NCBI GenBank assembly: GCA_965644295.1
Contig: CBFFRP010000428.1
Span: forward strand, 62,001-126,000
DNA length: 64,000 nucleotides
Direction: 5' to 3'
Origin: Paraphysomonas bandaiensis
Lineage: Eukaryota; Chrysophyceae
Of the stretch, positions 31,701 through 43,421 are shown piece by piece. The notes beneath the pieces are model-generated. The model was not told where the DNA came from and did not search any database. It saw nothing but the letters and a program-made list of their open reading frames with translations. The position numbers and the translations under genes are program-made. Numbering within the stretch: position 1 is the first letter of the stretch; every line of letters starts with the position of its first letter.

Positions 31701-32567
31701 TTGACCTTGGCCTATATCCGCTATAAATTTCTCTTTGGCATCCTTTCTGAAGGAATGTCCGCCCACAAGTTTAATGTTTTTCTTGAGGGTTTTGACTATG
31801 GTATCCGAGGCTACCTCTGTGAGACTTGCCTCCGGAATGAGCTTATAAAGCTCATTCAGACGTCCATATTCTTTTAAGAATACTTTAGGAACATGAATAT
31901 CCACCTTAACCTTTGGTCCAATGATATTATCTATGAACCTAGGAAGAGGCTCCAATGTATCAGAGTATCGCTCCTCTTCCTCTAGAAAGGCTTGCTTTAA
32001 CCACTGAATCAATTCCTCAGTAGTTACAATGTTTGGATCTAGCCAGTCCTCGTCAGACTCATCTCCAAAATCCTGCTGTCGCTGAAACTGAAGCATATCA
32101 CGCACTGTTGGTGCCATGATTTCTGACCTTATGAATTTTGTCCCTTTAGGATCTCTTTTCGAGAGATTTTCACAAAATTCGATGATATCCTCATCTTGCA
32201 CACTACCTAAGTAGGGAATAGAGTCGGTATTGATTACTTCATGTGGAGTGGATTCCGTCGCAATGACTTCATTCAAGTCAATGCGCTCACTCCTGTTGGG
32301 GTGCGGATCTCCACTCCTTTGCTTCTTTCTCTTTGGTTGAGAAGAAGAGAGCTCACGAAATGATACTCCACTCAATTCTCCTTCAGCCTCTACTGATGTC
32401 TCAGTTTGAGGAGAAGATTGCATTTGAGATGATGTTGTTGCATCTCTTGCTCGTTTTCGAGAGGATTCTCTCTCTCTTTTCGTCTTTTTAGACGAAGAAC
32501 CCGAAGCAGCTAACAATTCCTCTATTTGAGGAGCTGCTTTTATTTTGCTTCTCTTACTTTCCCCCAT
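28695..32567 (-). CDS. Ty3/gypsy gag-pol polyprotein
   Basis: A 1290-residue frame. A charged gag region is followed by a short zinc knuckle CWICGNLHKGDC (C-x2-C-x3-H-x3-C, one or two residues tighter than the usual CCHC) near residue 357. Aspartic protease LLDTGATGN is near 462; reverse transcriptase with CVDYKGLN and YLDD near 877; RNase H DASDYGIGAYL near 1027; integrase HHCC zinc site and first catalytic Asp (AVDFIQSL) near 1180-1240. It stops at 28695, just after the frame break. The order PR-RT-RH-IN is that of Ty3/gypsy. Confidence 0.94.
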   Translation of the reverse strand: MGESKRSKIKAAPQIEELLAASGSSSKKTKRERESSRKRARDATTSSQMQSSPQTETSVEAEGELSGVSFRELSSSQPKRKKQRSGDPHPNRSERIDLNEVIATESTPHEVINTDSIPYLGSVQDEDIIEFCENLSKRDPKGTKFIRSEIMAPTVRDMLQFQRQQDFGDESDEDWLDPNIVTTEELIQWLKQAFLEEEERYSDTLEPLPRFIDNIIGPKVKVDIHVPKVFLKEYGRLNELYKLIPEASLTEVASDTIVKTLKKNIKLVGGHSFRKDAKEKFIADIGQGQSAPKDFGAFCRKVRELNNDYSQAVRKVKRMETKLDSKETSKSNKTKNTKTSSSSSSSSTKATTDTKEACWICGNLHKGDCTRKTCAWANHEKKPWKDSTQGKKYAVMGWSTCPYVENPDGPPRSKTSKLSCPKCLYINAIDMNNDMLDVFVYPKADVNVQQVKENLRAKALLDTGATGNNFINQELADMLVARYNIPLHECNIKICSALDNACCSSKQYMIITIRLTDEYNNTLDIELQCLIIDSTFDIIIGRETIKKYRLVDHFPSHFMERELAGKMLATAAGHAEKTQLLSEHISERATCYNNMETLRRQAKEHLSYNNNLLTSNSLVSTMYSPPISSMRISAYEKEDIGEIRDNYLESIPEEIVTNTQEKVEGTTLPTKISGPESLQRRVREIHEIYKDRFRTTVSDMPMDVPPFELEVDRDAWEQPKHCGPPRKMDRVRQYACKKQIDTFVEHGIIQPSTAPYYSQVLLVPKPNDKWRFCVDYKGLNKHTQRERWPIPNIKEMLERIGSKKPKYFIILDLVSGYYQAKISEYSRKWTAFITFWGVFEWLRLPMGLSGAPSYFQRVLTTIVLAGLIMFICELYLDDLIIYASTEDELIENYVKVLERFRKYNVYINPEKVKIGESEVQYVGHTLNEEGLHFTRERLDSVLNFPKPETMKGLKSFLGLANYFRDHVHNHSLVVRPLNKMLLNYHRRKRLQWTEDANEAFEKIKLMIHECPTLFFIDDESPIYLLTDASDYGIGAYLYQVVDGVERPIGFLSKTFDERMMNWDTPQKEGYAIYYALDKWDYLLRYRYFTIKTDHKNITQLRTDYAKDKKVQRWLKCFQAYDYDLCDIKGSDNVVADAFSRLCALESKMETKCASLIPDIKVPNKEWEIIKRFHNNVTGHHGIDRTIQKLRDNGHKWSKQGAHVTKFIKTCPCCQKMSRIKPIINAHPFTVSTYGPMQRIAVDFIQSLHPDEDGYTNILVIIDSFSRWVELIPTKNLTAMAAAKGIASTPG

Positions 32568-32616
32568 AATATTGTTATATCACAGAGATTGAGTACTACT
32601 TATTAAGTAATATTAC

Positions 32617-32933
32617 TGTGGGCTTGCATACATATGTGTATGTGTGCAAAGCAATACCCAAGTACAGAAGTACAAAATAATGATTATTATCGTATAATGA
32701 ATCATGAATAATACTGTCTACAATATCAACGGCTAATAATACTGTCTACAATATCAACGGCTAATAATACTGTCTACAATATCAACGGCTATTGCTAATC
32801 CCAACAATCACATTCCCTACAGTTTGTATTCCTAACTACATGGTACACGTATACAATACAGTACTGGACTACTAATCATATAATACAGGACATGTACACG
32901 TATATATTCTATATGTAAGTGGATAGTCCTACA
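32617..32933 (-). repeat. Ty3/gypsy 5' LTR
   Basis: 317 bp, the LTR upstream of gag in element orientation. Near-identity with the other LTR means a recent insertion. Confidence 0.95.
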
Positions 32934-32937
32934 CCAT

Positions 32938-35900
32938 GCAATAGTAATGTTGTAACGGATATGACACATTTAAGGCATTTGCACGAACCTGCCATTCTTC
33001 ACAATCTCCGTGAGAGGTATTCTGTACAACAGCCGTACACCTTCATGGGAAGCGTACTTGTGTCAGTTAATCCTTTTGAGTGGCTTGAAGAGGTTGATAT
33101 GGATAAGTATGTGGGAAAGTTGCTTGACCCCGATGACCCCCATCCTTATGCTATTGCAGGTAATATTTATCTTTCTCCACAACAAAGTTGTTAATCTTCC
33201 TATTCATAGAACTCTGTTACCAGCAAATATGTGTACGAAGCCCGTTGAATCAATCCGTAGTGATATCTGGTGAGAGTGGGGCTGGGAAAACAGAGGCGGC
33301 AAAGATGGTACTTAGTTATATAGTGCACCGCGCATCGATAGGAAGCAATGTCGAGGAGAAGCTTATTAAGTCGTCGCCCATCCTGGAAGCCTTTGGAAAT
33401 GCCAGAAGTGAGTACTAATATGAAATTTGTGGTCTTACTCTTAGTATGTTTTGCAGCTGTAAGAAACTTAAACAGCTCCAGGTTCGGGAAGTATATGAGA
33501 ATCTATTTGAACCCTTCAACTGAAGGGAGAGACAGAAGTATTGCGGGGGCAGCAATTGAAACTTATCTACTTGAAAAAAGTAGGGTCATTGATCAGTCCA
33601 CAGGAGAGCGCAATTTTCATGCTTACTATTGTCTCCTGGCTGCTAAACGTGAGTCTTTTTTGTAGATTATCCTTTGCATTGTAACTACCTGTGTAGAACA
33701 CTCTGAGCCAGAGACAGAGAGCATTCAGATCTCTTCCTCCCCGACTGACTACTCTATCCTATCTTTCTGCGGGGACAAAGACACCATTGGAAGTTTAGGC
33801 ACTATTGAGCAGTACAGAGAGGTTGTTGGGTGTATGCGGTCACTTCAATTTGGTGACAGGGATGTTATTGCTTTGTGGAGTATTCTTGGGGCAGTGTTGG
33901 AAATAGGAAATATTGAATTCAGGGACGAAGATACTTCGGAGGGGGAAGCTGCGGTAATTTCAACCGAAAATGAATGCTCGCTAGCAGCAAATTTACTTGG
34001 AATATCATCCACAGCTTTGAGTGACACTTTGACGAAGAGAGTCATCACCACACGAGGAGAGAGTTACACTAAATCGATGAATTCAAAGGATTCCGCGAAT
34101 GCAAGAAACGCGTTATGCAAATTTCTGTATGAGTTCACATTCACCACAATCGTCTCAGTGATAAATAGGTGTCTAGCAGAGTCCACGCCAAATGCAAATA
34201 CACTAAATTCTATTGGAGTCCTTGATATTTTTGGGTTTGAGTCGTTTAAAAGGAATGAGTTTGAACAGCTACTAATTAACTACGCCAACGAGGTACTCCA
34301 GAGCACCTTTAATCAACAAGTGTTTCAGAGTGAGCTACGTTTGTATAAAGAAGAAAATATATTTTCCGAATTATCTGAAGAAGAGTGTCCGAATAACTCT
34401 CATTGTGTGTCTATTATCTACACAAAGCCACCAGCTCATAGTATTCTAGGTGCGCTAGTGTCCGCTTGTCAAGTTGGAAATGGAAGTGACGAAGTGTTTT
34501 TCGAAAATTTACACAAATCATTCGGAACTGTAAAAGATCCCGAAATCAGAAAAATTTTTCCTAAAGTTCATCCGAAGGATCAACGTAGAATATTTACGGT
34601 GTGTCATTTTGCAGGCTCCGTTACATATACTGTAAGTGAAGGGGAAACTAATTCCTGGTTGATGAAGAACAATGATGATATTCCCGCTGGTACAATAGAA
34701 CTTCTCGGAAACTCCGAAAACGGGGTTATAAAATCATTTACAGCTCAAAATATTGGCTCTTCTACTATCGGTAGAAGATCATCGATTCGGAAAGTTACTG
34801 TGGTTGATCGATTTACGGCATCAATGTCGACACTTTGTTCGACCCTGTCATCTTCGACCTGCTCGTTTATTCGCTGTATAAAACCAAACCCTAGGCTTTT
34901 GCCACGAGAATTTGACACTAAGTATTCTATTGACCAGATTCGTTCACTTGGCTTAGTACAGGTGTGTGCAGTGATGAAGGTAGGTTTACCCATGAGAATA
35001 TCTTTTGAGGAGATACGATCTATTCTTGGGCCTATTACCACTGATATGGAGAACTTGTTCATCGGAGAGCCGGAGGAAGTATTCATAGCATCACTTCTGT
35101 GGGCACTCGATATTCCTCAAAATGTATATCACCTAGGTAGAACACGCATTTTTCTAAAGTCAGGGCAAATTGAAACTTTTGATAAAATTATATCGACTGA
35201 TTTCAAGGACCAGAGAGGGGCCATTCAGGCTCGACTTGAAGAAGCCTTGAGAGCACGAGCGGAGTGTAAAGAGATGTTGAGAGATCTATCAGATCAGCTT
35301 GAAGAAGTTTTAGAGTTAGCTGCATGTTCGAGAAATATAGCTGAGTCTTTGGCTGTATCATCAATTGAAGTCGGAGAAAGAGTGAAAGCACTAAAAGGAA
35401 CTTTTAATTCTGTCAAAGCGCTTCAAATTGATGAAGTGATGAACACCCTGGCGATATCTCAACAAGCCATAAGCGATGTAGAAGTGTATGGAGAGGACGT
35501 CAAGTCTTCTGAGCATTACGATGTGGTTCAGAAAATCATAGATAATGCAAAATCTCAACTGAAGTATTGTGATTCTGTGTGGCACACGATTGACACCAGT
35601 GCTGCACTTGTCGAAGACTTCTGTGCGAGTGGTTCAGATGCATCTATTGGGGCTATGATGGCACAGCGCTGGGAGGAGCTACAGGTTCTAGAAGATAGTC
35701 TTCGAGATTGTCAACGGTAATTCAATACTTGGAGAGTGACGTTTTAATGTTGGGTTTAGGCTAATGCAGCAAATATCGCTGGAATGCAACCACTGTATCA
35801 TGAGTAGTGTCGAGAGCAAGGTGGAAGAATGTGAAAATGATCTTGGCATAATAAAATATCGATTTAAAAAGTTTGTTGTGGTTATTGGCGATGGTGAGAA

Positions 35901-36971
35901 GGCTGTTTCTACAACTGGGGCCGGAATTAGCGATATGGATGCTTTGGTTGAGACTATTCGCACAATGTCTGCGGATGCAAAATTAGCTGCGCATAAAATT
36001 ATGCAATTGTGTGAAGATGCCAAGCAGAGTACAACCCAGATACGAGACAAAATTGCTAACGATGCCGCTGAACGAGAAGCACGCGAAGTTGAAGCCAAGG
36101 AAAGAGAAGAGTCAGAGAGAAAACGAAGAGAAATTGAGGAGTTCAAAGCCATTGAGGATATGGTAGGAGCCGTTGGTTTTGTCATCAATAATTCATAAAA
36201 TTGATATATTCCTTGTAGCGTTTACAAAGAGAAGCCAATGCACTACGACAAGCAACTACTTTAGCACGATCTATGCCTAGTTCACGATATGTGCTCGATA
36301 GTGAAGACACTTTATCTCAATCTGATGAAGAAGTGTGTGTCAGTACAGAGAGTTTACAAGAGGCTGAAGAGGCCATCGCAAACGAACTAGAATCAGAAGA
36401 TTTACCTCCTGGATGGAAAAGAGATTTTGATAACACCTTTAAGTCGAATTGTTATATTAATACATTGACTGATGCTGTTCAATTCGTGCGACCTACATCT
36501 CCAGCAAAGGTTTCGTTTGAAAAAAATCCCACGGAAAAGCTTGAAAGAGAAGGATTGCAAAGTGATGAATCAGAAAGTCAATCTTCTCTAGATGTTCAGC
36601 TCCGCACTATGGATGTTGATGAGGATGAAGAAGTTGTAATAAAAAAAGGGACTTTGCAAAAGCAGGGAAGAGTATTTGGAATGTGGAAGAAAAAATGTAT
36701 GGTGCTGCGCGGCTCAGTATTAGAACAGTACGAGTCGTCTGCATCTTATGTCAGTGGAGCTGCCACACACAAGCGTATGGTATTGTCGGATAAATCAGAG
36801 CTCCAATTTGGTGGTTATGGTCTGTCTTTTACAGTATCAACTGAAGACGTGGAATGGACGTTTCTGGCAGAGAATAAACGTGAACTGGACGCGTGGTTGA
36901 AATGCATACGGAATGCTATTATTAAATTATATGACGACAGATTTCGAAATATTTGCCATGGATCGAAATAA
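32938..36971 (+). CDS. Myosin heavy chain, main part (motor, helical tail, WW-like and PH domains)
   Basis: Exons are 32938-33159, 33210-33407, 33457-33648, 33697-35716, 35760-36162 and 36219-36971. With the 5' fragment the protein is 1365 residues. The motor has P-loop GESGAGKTE (198-206), switch I with NSSRFGK (249-255), switch II DIFGFE (about 484) and a converter end at [12 protein letters not shown]. No clear IQ motif follows. The neck and tail form about 400 residues of charged helices. A WW-like domain starts LPPGW (about 1177) but has Phe where the second Trp is usual. A C-terminal PH domain ([24 protein letters not shown], about 1255-1350) suggests membrane phosphoinositide binding. 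Actin-based cargo or membrane motility is likely. The upstream retroelement should block normal expression from this copy. Confidence 0.93.
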
Positions 36972-37423
36972 TGAACGTATTTTGCACAATTTAAAGTGTC
37001 TTTCTATAACCCCTGAACTGTTCGCACCATTAAATGAGAATATTTATAAATAATAATTCTGCTATTTTCAAAAGCATTTTGTCGACATTGATAATTCGTT
37101 ATTTGTTTCTCTGATCTGATGCTTTACGATTCTTTAAATGGACAGCAGTGTGATCTACCTGTAGGGACTTCGTGCTTACCTACTAGGCACCTATCTAGTA
37201 GGTACATACCTATAGGTAGTAGTGAATGTCTCATTATGAGTAAATTGTAGCATTGCAATTTACTAACCAGTGTTTAACTCTGATAACCTACTATTTAGCG
37301 CTACGAAAGTTGCTTGTGCGTACCTATAACAGGTATTTCTAGCGACACTACCTATAGGTGAGTGTCTACCATTTACCATCTATAGCTACTATAAGTGCCT
37401 CAATAGTAGGTTTATTATCAGTA
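36972..37423. other. Convergent spacer with repeat fragments
   Basis: Contains palindromic CCTATAGGTAGT-type motifs (37190-37220, 37345-37370). A short scrambled piece of family A (CCTACTATTTAGCGCTACG.AAG.TGCTTGTGCG) is at 37286-37325. No gene seen. Confidence 0.45.
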
Positions 37424-37871
37424 AATATCTTATTATTAACAGTAGGCGTTTAAGAGTCAGTGCTAAACTATATGATAACCTACTATTCAACTATAAAAGC
37501 TGCTTGTGCCTCATCGCAAGAACCAAGGTGCAACCACTTTCGCTCTATCACTCAAAGCAGAATATTGATATACCCGATATCTGCTGACTTCAGGCTTCTT
37601 GAGTCCTTAAGGTGAACAGCCCGGATGTTTGACTTCAGTAGGCAGCCCAACAATACCCCGGGGATGCCCTTGAGGTGGGCCATTCCCGGATGCCTGTTTA
37701 TTCGTCAAGATCCAAAAAGACCTCTTACCTTGTACCATACAAGCATTTAGTTATAAGTGGGCAGAACATTATCTGCTGACTATATATACGGCTGACGTTA
37801 GTTTCCCGGAGAAATATCTCCGGTACTTATCCCCCAGAGAGCACCTTGAAAATATGCGAGTCCGACTTTGT
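37424..37871 (+). mobile_element. Repeat family A, copy 3
   Basis: Starts near AATATCTTATTATTAACAG and ends CCGACTTTGTA. It shares GCTGCTTGTGC, AAGGTGCAACCACTTTCG, GCCTGTTTATTCGTCA and TATCTGCTGACTATA with the other copies. More diverged; no target duplication recognised. Confidence 0.7.
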
Positions 37872-38437
37872 ATTAGATATACTCATGACTCATGATACTA
37901 TACAGTCAATGTCACTAATATAATTTATATCATATATATTATTAGATCATGTTATACTGTTTCCTGGTTATCACTGCTGTATACTGTACATAACGTCGAA
38001 ATTCAAGTATTTTAAAATCGAGCTTTTCATTGCTTATAAGCAGAATAACCAACAAATTGGATCTGGCGCACATTAGCTCCTGAGACCCACCGAAGTTGAG
38101 ATTTATATAGAGTTGGACTATTTCAAAAAACCATAAGTTATGTGGCACTTTAAACTTTAATTGAATAAGATATTTGGTAGTTTCAAAGGAAAAGTTATGC
38201 ACTATTACTTGTATCAACAGAAATTCGTCAATGTAGTATTGCAAAGAATGATCAACAATGGTAGTCTCAATTATATTTAGTTGGGCCCTAAGTGTACTTT
38301 TCTTCATCAGAAAAATAATTATGCCAATTACACATACAAATTAATACTGAGACGAAAGTAGCAGATATTCAACAGTCGCATTAGCTCCCCACGTTAGACT
38401 GACACGTTCCCTGAAACTGATTATTAATACATGTACA
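37872..38437. other. Spacer with one unassigned minus-strand frame
   Basis: A 121-codon minus frame (38307-37942), rich in Leu, Ile and Phe (for example HNFSFETTKYLIQLKF), has no recognisable domain and no splice-supported partners. It may be repeat debris. The 3' UTR of the ligase gene should start here. Confidence 0.3.
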
Positions 38438-41400
38438 TTATCTATTCTTCAGTTCGGTTCCCAGTAAGTACATAGAATCTCGTATGTCATTGTGCAAGTT
38501 GATAACAGCATGTTTCACCCTTGCAATGCCCATGAACACAAATTGTGATACAAAATACAAAGGAAACGAAAACCTCATAACAAGTGTTCGATAAGCATAC
38601 GAATCAACACATGCCAAACCCAGTATACGAGCAAAGAAGTATGGAAGTACCAGGCGGTCTATCAAAAACATTAAAATAGGGCATATGATCTCCACCAAAA
38701 TGAATGTGAAATCAACGCCAGAAAAGCCCGATCTGATTACTCTACTAAAACGGTCCCTCCATAAAGACTCGCCAAAAGCACCAACTAAAAGACACCTACA
38801 ATGCCATAACAGATAAGAGAAGAACCTCCTTTGCAGTCTACAAACCTCAGCCATACTTTCAAGAAGAGTAGCCCTATCGCCCAGCATTGCAATGGGGGGT
38901 ACGATGGTGTCTCATCCAACGGTGTTCTAAAAGGTATAACGACGACGGTTTCCAGCAGAATTCCTATTAAAAGGGGTATGACCGAAAACCAAATGCTGCC
39001 TAAAACTATTATCTTCAGAGATATCAAAAACCATTTCCATACAAGGACAGCCAGTGCACTCAATTCTGCGCTGTTGTTGGCCTCTTGCAAGATATACCTC
39101 ACCAAAAAGAAGCTGCCTAGTACGATGGCCAGTCCAACTGACAGTGTGTACAAGTCATTCTCAACAGAAACACTACGCGTATCATTAGTACTAGCTGCAA
39201 AAATATAAATAGTTGTGTACCTCAGGGCTCCTAAAGTCAGTCGTCCTATCATAATCGGTAGGTGGAATGCCCATGAAAAGAATACAACTGACGCAAAGAC
39301 TCCTGTCATAGCAAGAGCAATACAGCGAGCAAATATCCCTTTATCTCTGAATCTCGAATCACGCAAATCCAACCCATCCGCGGCGACATCAACACCGTCT
39401 GCAAGCGGTTCAATTTCACTCTCGTACTCTTGCATGGCGTTCGGTATTGCTCCTTCTAAAACTGCCCCTGCCTCATCGTCCTGTCCTTCATGCGGATGAG
39501 ATTCTGCTTCTTGCTCCTGTCCAAGAGCACCACCCACAATATCAACTGCCTCCGGTGTGCGATCAATACCTAACCCAATACGAGTGCGCTCCAATGTGTC
39601 CTGCACTACCTCCCCATCCAACAGATATTCGCTTACACCACAAACCTCACACATTGTAATTAAAAACCGGTGCACAAAAAATCTCATACATTCCCTATGG
39701 TGATATTTCTGGATCAGGAACGGCAACAGAAAATGAAAAACCAGTAGTTCTAGAGGCAGTTGGACATCATAATATAGCTCATCAAACTTTAATTTAAGCG
39801 GCACCCCAGTAGGGCAAAAAACGTGTCCAATTTTAACAGGCAGCATGATCATAAAGAGAATGCTTGGAATGTAATAACTAAGATTGAGTAAAAGTTTCTC
39901 CACTAGAGCTCGCACAGGCATGTTGCACAGTGAGTCGAGAGTACTATCGTCCGAAAAAAAGTGGTACTCTGGCAGACACCTCGACATAACATTCTCTTTG
40001 AGGATTCGCCTTAGCTCTGACATAAACACTGCTACGTGTGTGGAAAAGAAGAATCCTACCAAAAAGTGTACCAGTGTACATATAACAGGTCGCTCCTGGA
40101 AAAAAAGCAATCTCCGTTGAATGGTGGTGTCAAAAACCCTCAACGTCACTATATCAATGAGCCAACCCATCAAATGGGGAATACACACCATCTCCATGGT
40201 CAAGTACATAGAGAGCTTCACCCACTTTTTAAACTCGTCCACAAAGGAGTGCAGCCTGGCTCTGATATGGGGATACAGCTCTCGCCTTTCTCCTCCAGCA
40301 AGGATTACACCAGAGAGCACAACGAAAGCTGCAGATAGCACCAGAGAATACCCACACACCGCCTCCAGAGCAACACTTGCACGCGAAACGATAAGATCAG
40401 CTGATAAAGGGGTCATATAGACATTTTCCAAAAGAGCAGGCCACAAAACTGGACCCGCACCAGCACCTTCTGAAGGGATAATACGATTAACGTCCGAGTT
40501 GTTGAGCCCTGCACTGAATAGCATAGATGCAACACCCGCCTTCAAAGGACCTAGTCCCCACGAATGGAAACCCAAAAGCCACAACAGAGACCTTCCCAGT
40601 ATAACAGGGAACACTTCTGCAAGAATAACGAAGAGTGCATTGTAGAGACACAAAAAAAGAGCATGTGATGCAGACTCCCAGAGTGAGCCACCGAAGATGG
40701 TGAGATCTTGCAGGTCTACTGCAACTGCATCCACACCAGCCCCACCGCCAGCTACAGGCACTCCACGATCACCTGCTACTGGTACTCCACGATCTCCTGC
40801 TACAGGTACATCATGCTCTAGCAATCGCCAAAAATTGACCTCGCCTCGCGCATTATCGGCCTGGTTCTCAGCGACATGCTCTGTATCATCATTGTTGTCA
40901 TTGAAATCCGGTTCCGACCTATCATCGCTGTCCGAACCTGATTCTGTTCTACCTTCACTCTCACCATCTCCACCCTGCACCTCAACTTCTACTGCTGCTC
41001 CCTGGCTACTGACTCCTTCCACCTCGCCTGTGCTCTCATTTTCGGGTGCAGTTTCACCGGTGGCATCCTGCATAGTGGGACCAGCAGTAACATTCTGTTG
41101 TCGGGTGCGAGGAGGTCCGTATATCTCCTACACAGCACAAGAGTTATAGAGTAGATGTCATTGTCGAGAGTTGCACTTACATCATGAAGGTAACGTGTCA
41201 GTTGTATTGCACCTAATGACATGAGCACTATGGATGCTGATATTATGATTCCATTCCACCATCGTGACAGCAGCTCCAGTGATGGGGTAAAATAAGAAAC
41301 GAGGTGCCATGACACTTGGTCATTTAGAATTAGTATAGTGCACTGATCCACCCACCATGCTGTGAAGAAAGGCACAACTAGTAACCATAGAAAAGACAAA

Positions 41401-41786
41401 ATTGTCCCTTTACAAAACTGAAATATTATGCGCCCAATACGAGGCATGACACCGCAAATAAACTCAAACATGCTCAGCGTGGACGGTGCATCTTCAGCGT
41501 ACACTCTCCTAAATGAAAACTTTTCACCACATAATTCACATTTCGGTTCTGACTGTTTGGAGACTCTGAGCCACTCCATGAGACAGTCCTGATGAACGAA
41601 TTTAATGGATCCGTCGCATCTGCAGGGGTGGAATAGAGGTCGAGAGGGTTCACTCTCACCGTGACAGACTCGACAGCACTCATCCCCTTCAGAGCACTCA
41701 GATTCACCTGATCCTGTATTCCAGAGGCTCTCAGGTGCCCCTGTTTCTTTACTGTCAACTGCATTCATGTCTGTGTTGAGCTCCAC
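38438..41786 (-). CDS. RING-CH E3 ubiquitin ligase, Doa10/MARCHF6 (TEB4) family
   Basis: An ER/nuclear-envelope multi-pass ligase of ER-associated degradation. Exons 41786-41181, 41127-38846 and 38795-38438 give 1081 residues. The N-terminal RING-CH zinc module is complete: C38, C41, C55, C57, H65, C68, C83, C86. At least ten hydrophobic helices follow. A long acidic, Ser-rich loop (after residue 202) includes the tandem GVPVAGDR motif. The C-terminus keeps the family ending DIRDSMYLLGTELKNR, reminiscent of the conserved Doa10 C-terminal element. Introns are 53 and 50 bp. Removing the second is essential because the unspliced frame stops at once. The family's mid-protein TD region is plausible around 450-560 but not proven. 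Confidence 0.93.
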
Positions 41787-42545
41787 TGATCTGTCAGTGT
41801 ATACGTATGTATATAGGAGAGAGTTGCCGATAGAGAGATGCGATATGCTGAAGATGATACAGCGGAATCAGGGAGAGAAAGTACGCATACGAGTATCTGC
41901 TTTCAGAGGGCGAATAAGGAGTAGTGAGTACAGTACACATTCATCACACTTATATATGCAGTGTGTGTACAGTGTAGTATATATAGCCGCCTGTCATATA
42001 TGCAGTATACGTATACACATAGAGAGGAGGGTATGTATTAGCTATATACAGTCTTCTGTCATAGTTCTGTATTACAGTACTACAAAACCGTATTCTTCAC
42101 AGCTGAATTTTCCTTGTCCGTGTACATGCATCTGGACATGCGCTGCAGCAGTGGTGTGGCAGAGTGAAGGCCATATCCGCAGTGACATCAAAGCCCACTA
42201 TTCCATGATGGTATTGTTGCACAGTGTTCTCCAAGTCGTCACTGGAGTGGTAGCACTCATCAGTCGATATTTGTGAATCTTGGCTCTTGTCAGTCCAAGT
42301 GTATATATACAGTATCTTCATATACAGATATACAGAACGAGAAAGAACATTCTTCACCCGCACTTCTACTTCACAACCTCAACTTAAGTGCATCGAAGTT
42401 GAGAATAATGAGTAATTGAATTCACTCTCTGTATTGTACGCATATATGCATATGTACGTATATGTGTATATGTTATGGTCAGAGCATCATTGTGGCTATC
42501 TAGCCATGTCATAACAAACGTAAGCTATAACAAACCTCCGCACAT
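41787..42545. other. Divergent spacer, Doa10-like ligase / coiled-coil gene
   Basis: Holds TATATG/CATATA-rich stretches (41950-42010, 42440-42475). An 88-codon minus frame at 42363-42097 ends in a Cys/His-rich tail (HHCCSACPDACTRTRKIQL) and could be a tiny gene, but nothing supports it beyond appearance. Confidence 0.35.
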
Positions 42546-43421
42546 ATGTCTCATAAAACGAAACCTCTTTTCCCCTCCCTTCCATCTCTCCCTAACTGGG
42601 AAGAAGATCAAGAGAGTGATGATAGCGGCGATGAACCCGGAGAGTTAAAGATGATGCAGCTGTTGCGTGATCTTCAGATGGCTAAAGCTCATCAAAGTGA
42701 AGCCAGGAAGGTCACACAAACATTCATGTCTCTTTTTCTCATACTGTAATGACAGAGGCGTGCACAGGAGAAGATAGTGGACGATGCGCAGAATGAATAT
42801 CTACTCGAGCTCAAAGAGTTAGTGTCCCACTCACTGTACCTGTACATGTACCTGTGTGCTCACCTGCTGCTCCTGCTTCTATGACAGGGAAGTGGCCAGA
42901 ATTAAGCGTAAACGTGGAACTCGTGCTAATAAGGTATATCAATATAAAAGGTCTATTTGTTGATTAGTCCTTCGCTAGCTTATCGTGAAGCTCTCTAAAA
43001 GACAAGATGATATCAATACTGCCATCAAGGTAGTGTCATTGTTTCTGACCCTTCAACTCATGAGTGCTTTTAATAACTGTAGAAAATAAATAGTTTTGAG
43101 CAGGAAAAGAAACGGGTCAAAGAGAAATGTGAAGCGATGGTTCAGGCTCTTATAGACAGATTTGATGCTGTTCGGACTTCATGTGAGGAAATGGCAGAAC
43201 GAGACCGCGTGGATATGTCCACAGACGTCGAAGAGTGCAAAAAGCAGGTCCTATATGTGCGCCTGTATATCTGTAATGCTTACTTATAGAATACATGCTT
43301 GTAGATTGAAGAGAGACTTGAGCAAATGAAAATAAGGGTAAATCATATGGATAATGAACTGAAGCAGAAACCTGATCCATTATCCACCTTAATGAATGCT
43401 CTAATAGCGCAGTCTGTTTGA
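42546..43421 (+). CDS. Small coiled-coil protein, unknown
   Basis: Six exons (42546-42710, 42756-42817, 42888-42933, 42979-43029, 43083-43247, 43305-43421) join in phase to 201 residues; introns are 45-70 bp. The N-terminus is Pro/Ser then acidic (FPSLPSLPNWEEDQESDD). From about residue 33 to 185 the chain is almost continuous charged helix (KKRVKEKCEAMVQALIDRFD), predicting a coiled coil. No catalytic motif. Candidate roles are structural or kinetochore/cytoskeletal, but I do not recognise the family. The regular phase of all five splices argues that the model is right. Confidence 0.8.

Larger units (their letters stand above)
27352..32933 (-). mobile_element. Ty3/gypsy LTR retrotransposon (chromovirus type), 5582 bp
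   Basis: Two 317-bp LTRs (27352-27668 and 32617-32933) start TG and end CA; they differ at one site (T versus G in GTACTKGACTAC). The target duplication is CCAT (27348-27351 and 32934-32937). A purine tract (AAGGGGAGGTAG on the minus strand) abuts the 3' LTR at 27669-27680. Genes read right to left. A chromodomain at the integrase C-terminus places it with chromoviruses. The primer-binding site next to the 5' LTR (minus strand, GTAATATTACTTAATAAG) does not look like the usual tRNA-Met site. Confidence 0.96.

Noticed and set aside
42097-42363. Small Cys/His-rich gene on the minus strand
   Set aside because: Short, in a promoter-like AT/CA-rich gap, no supporting splice sites; kept only as a note in the spacer entry.
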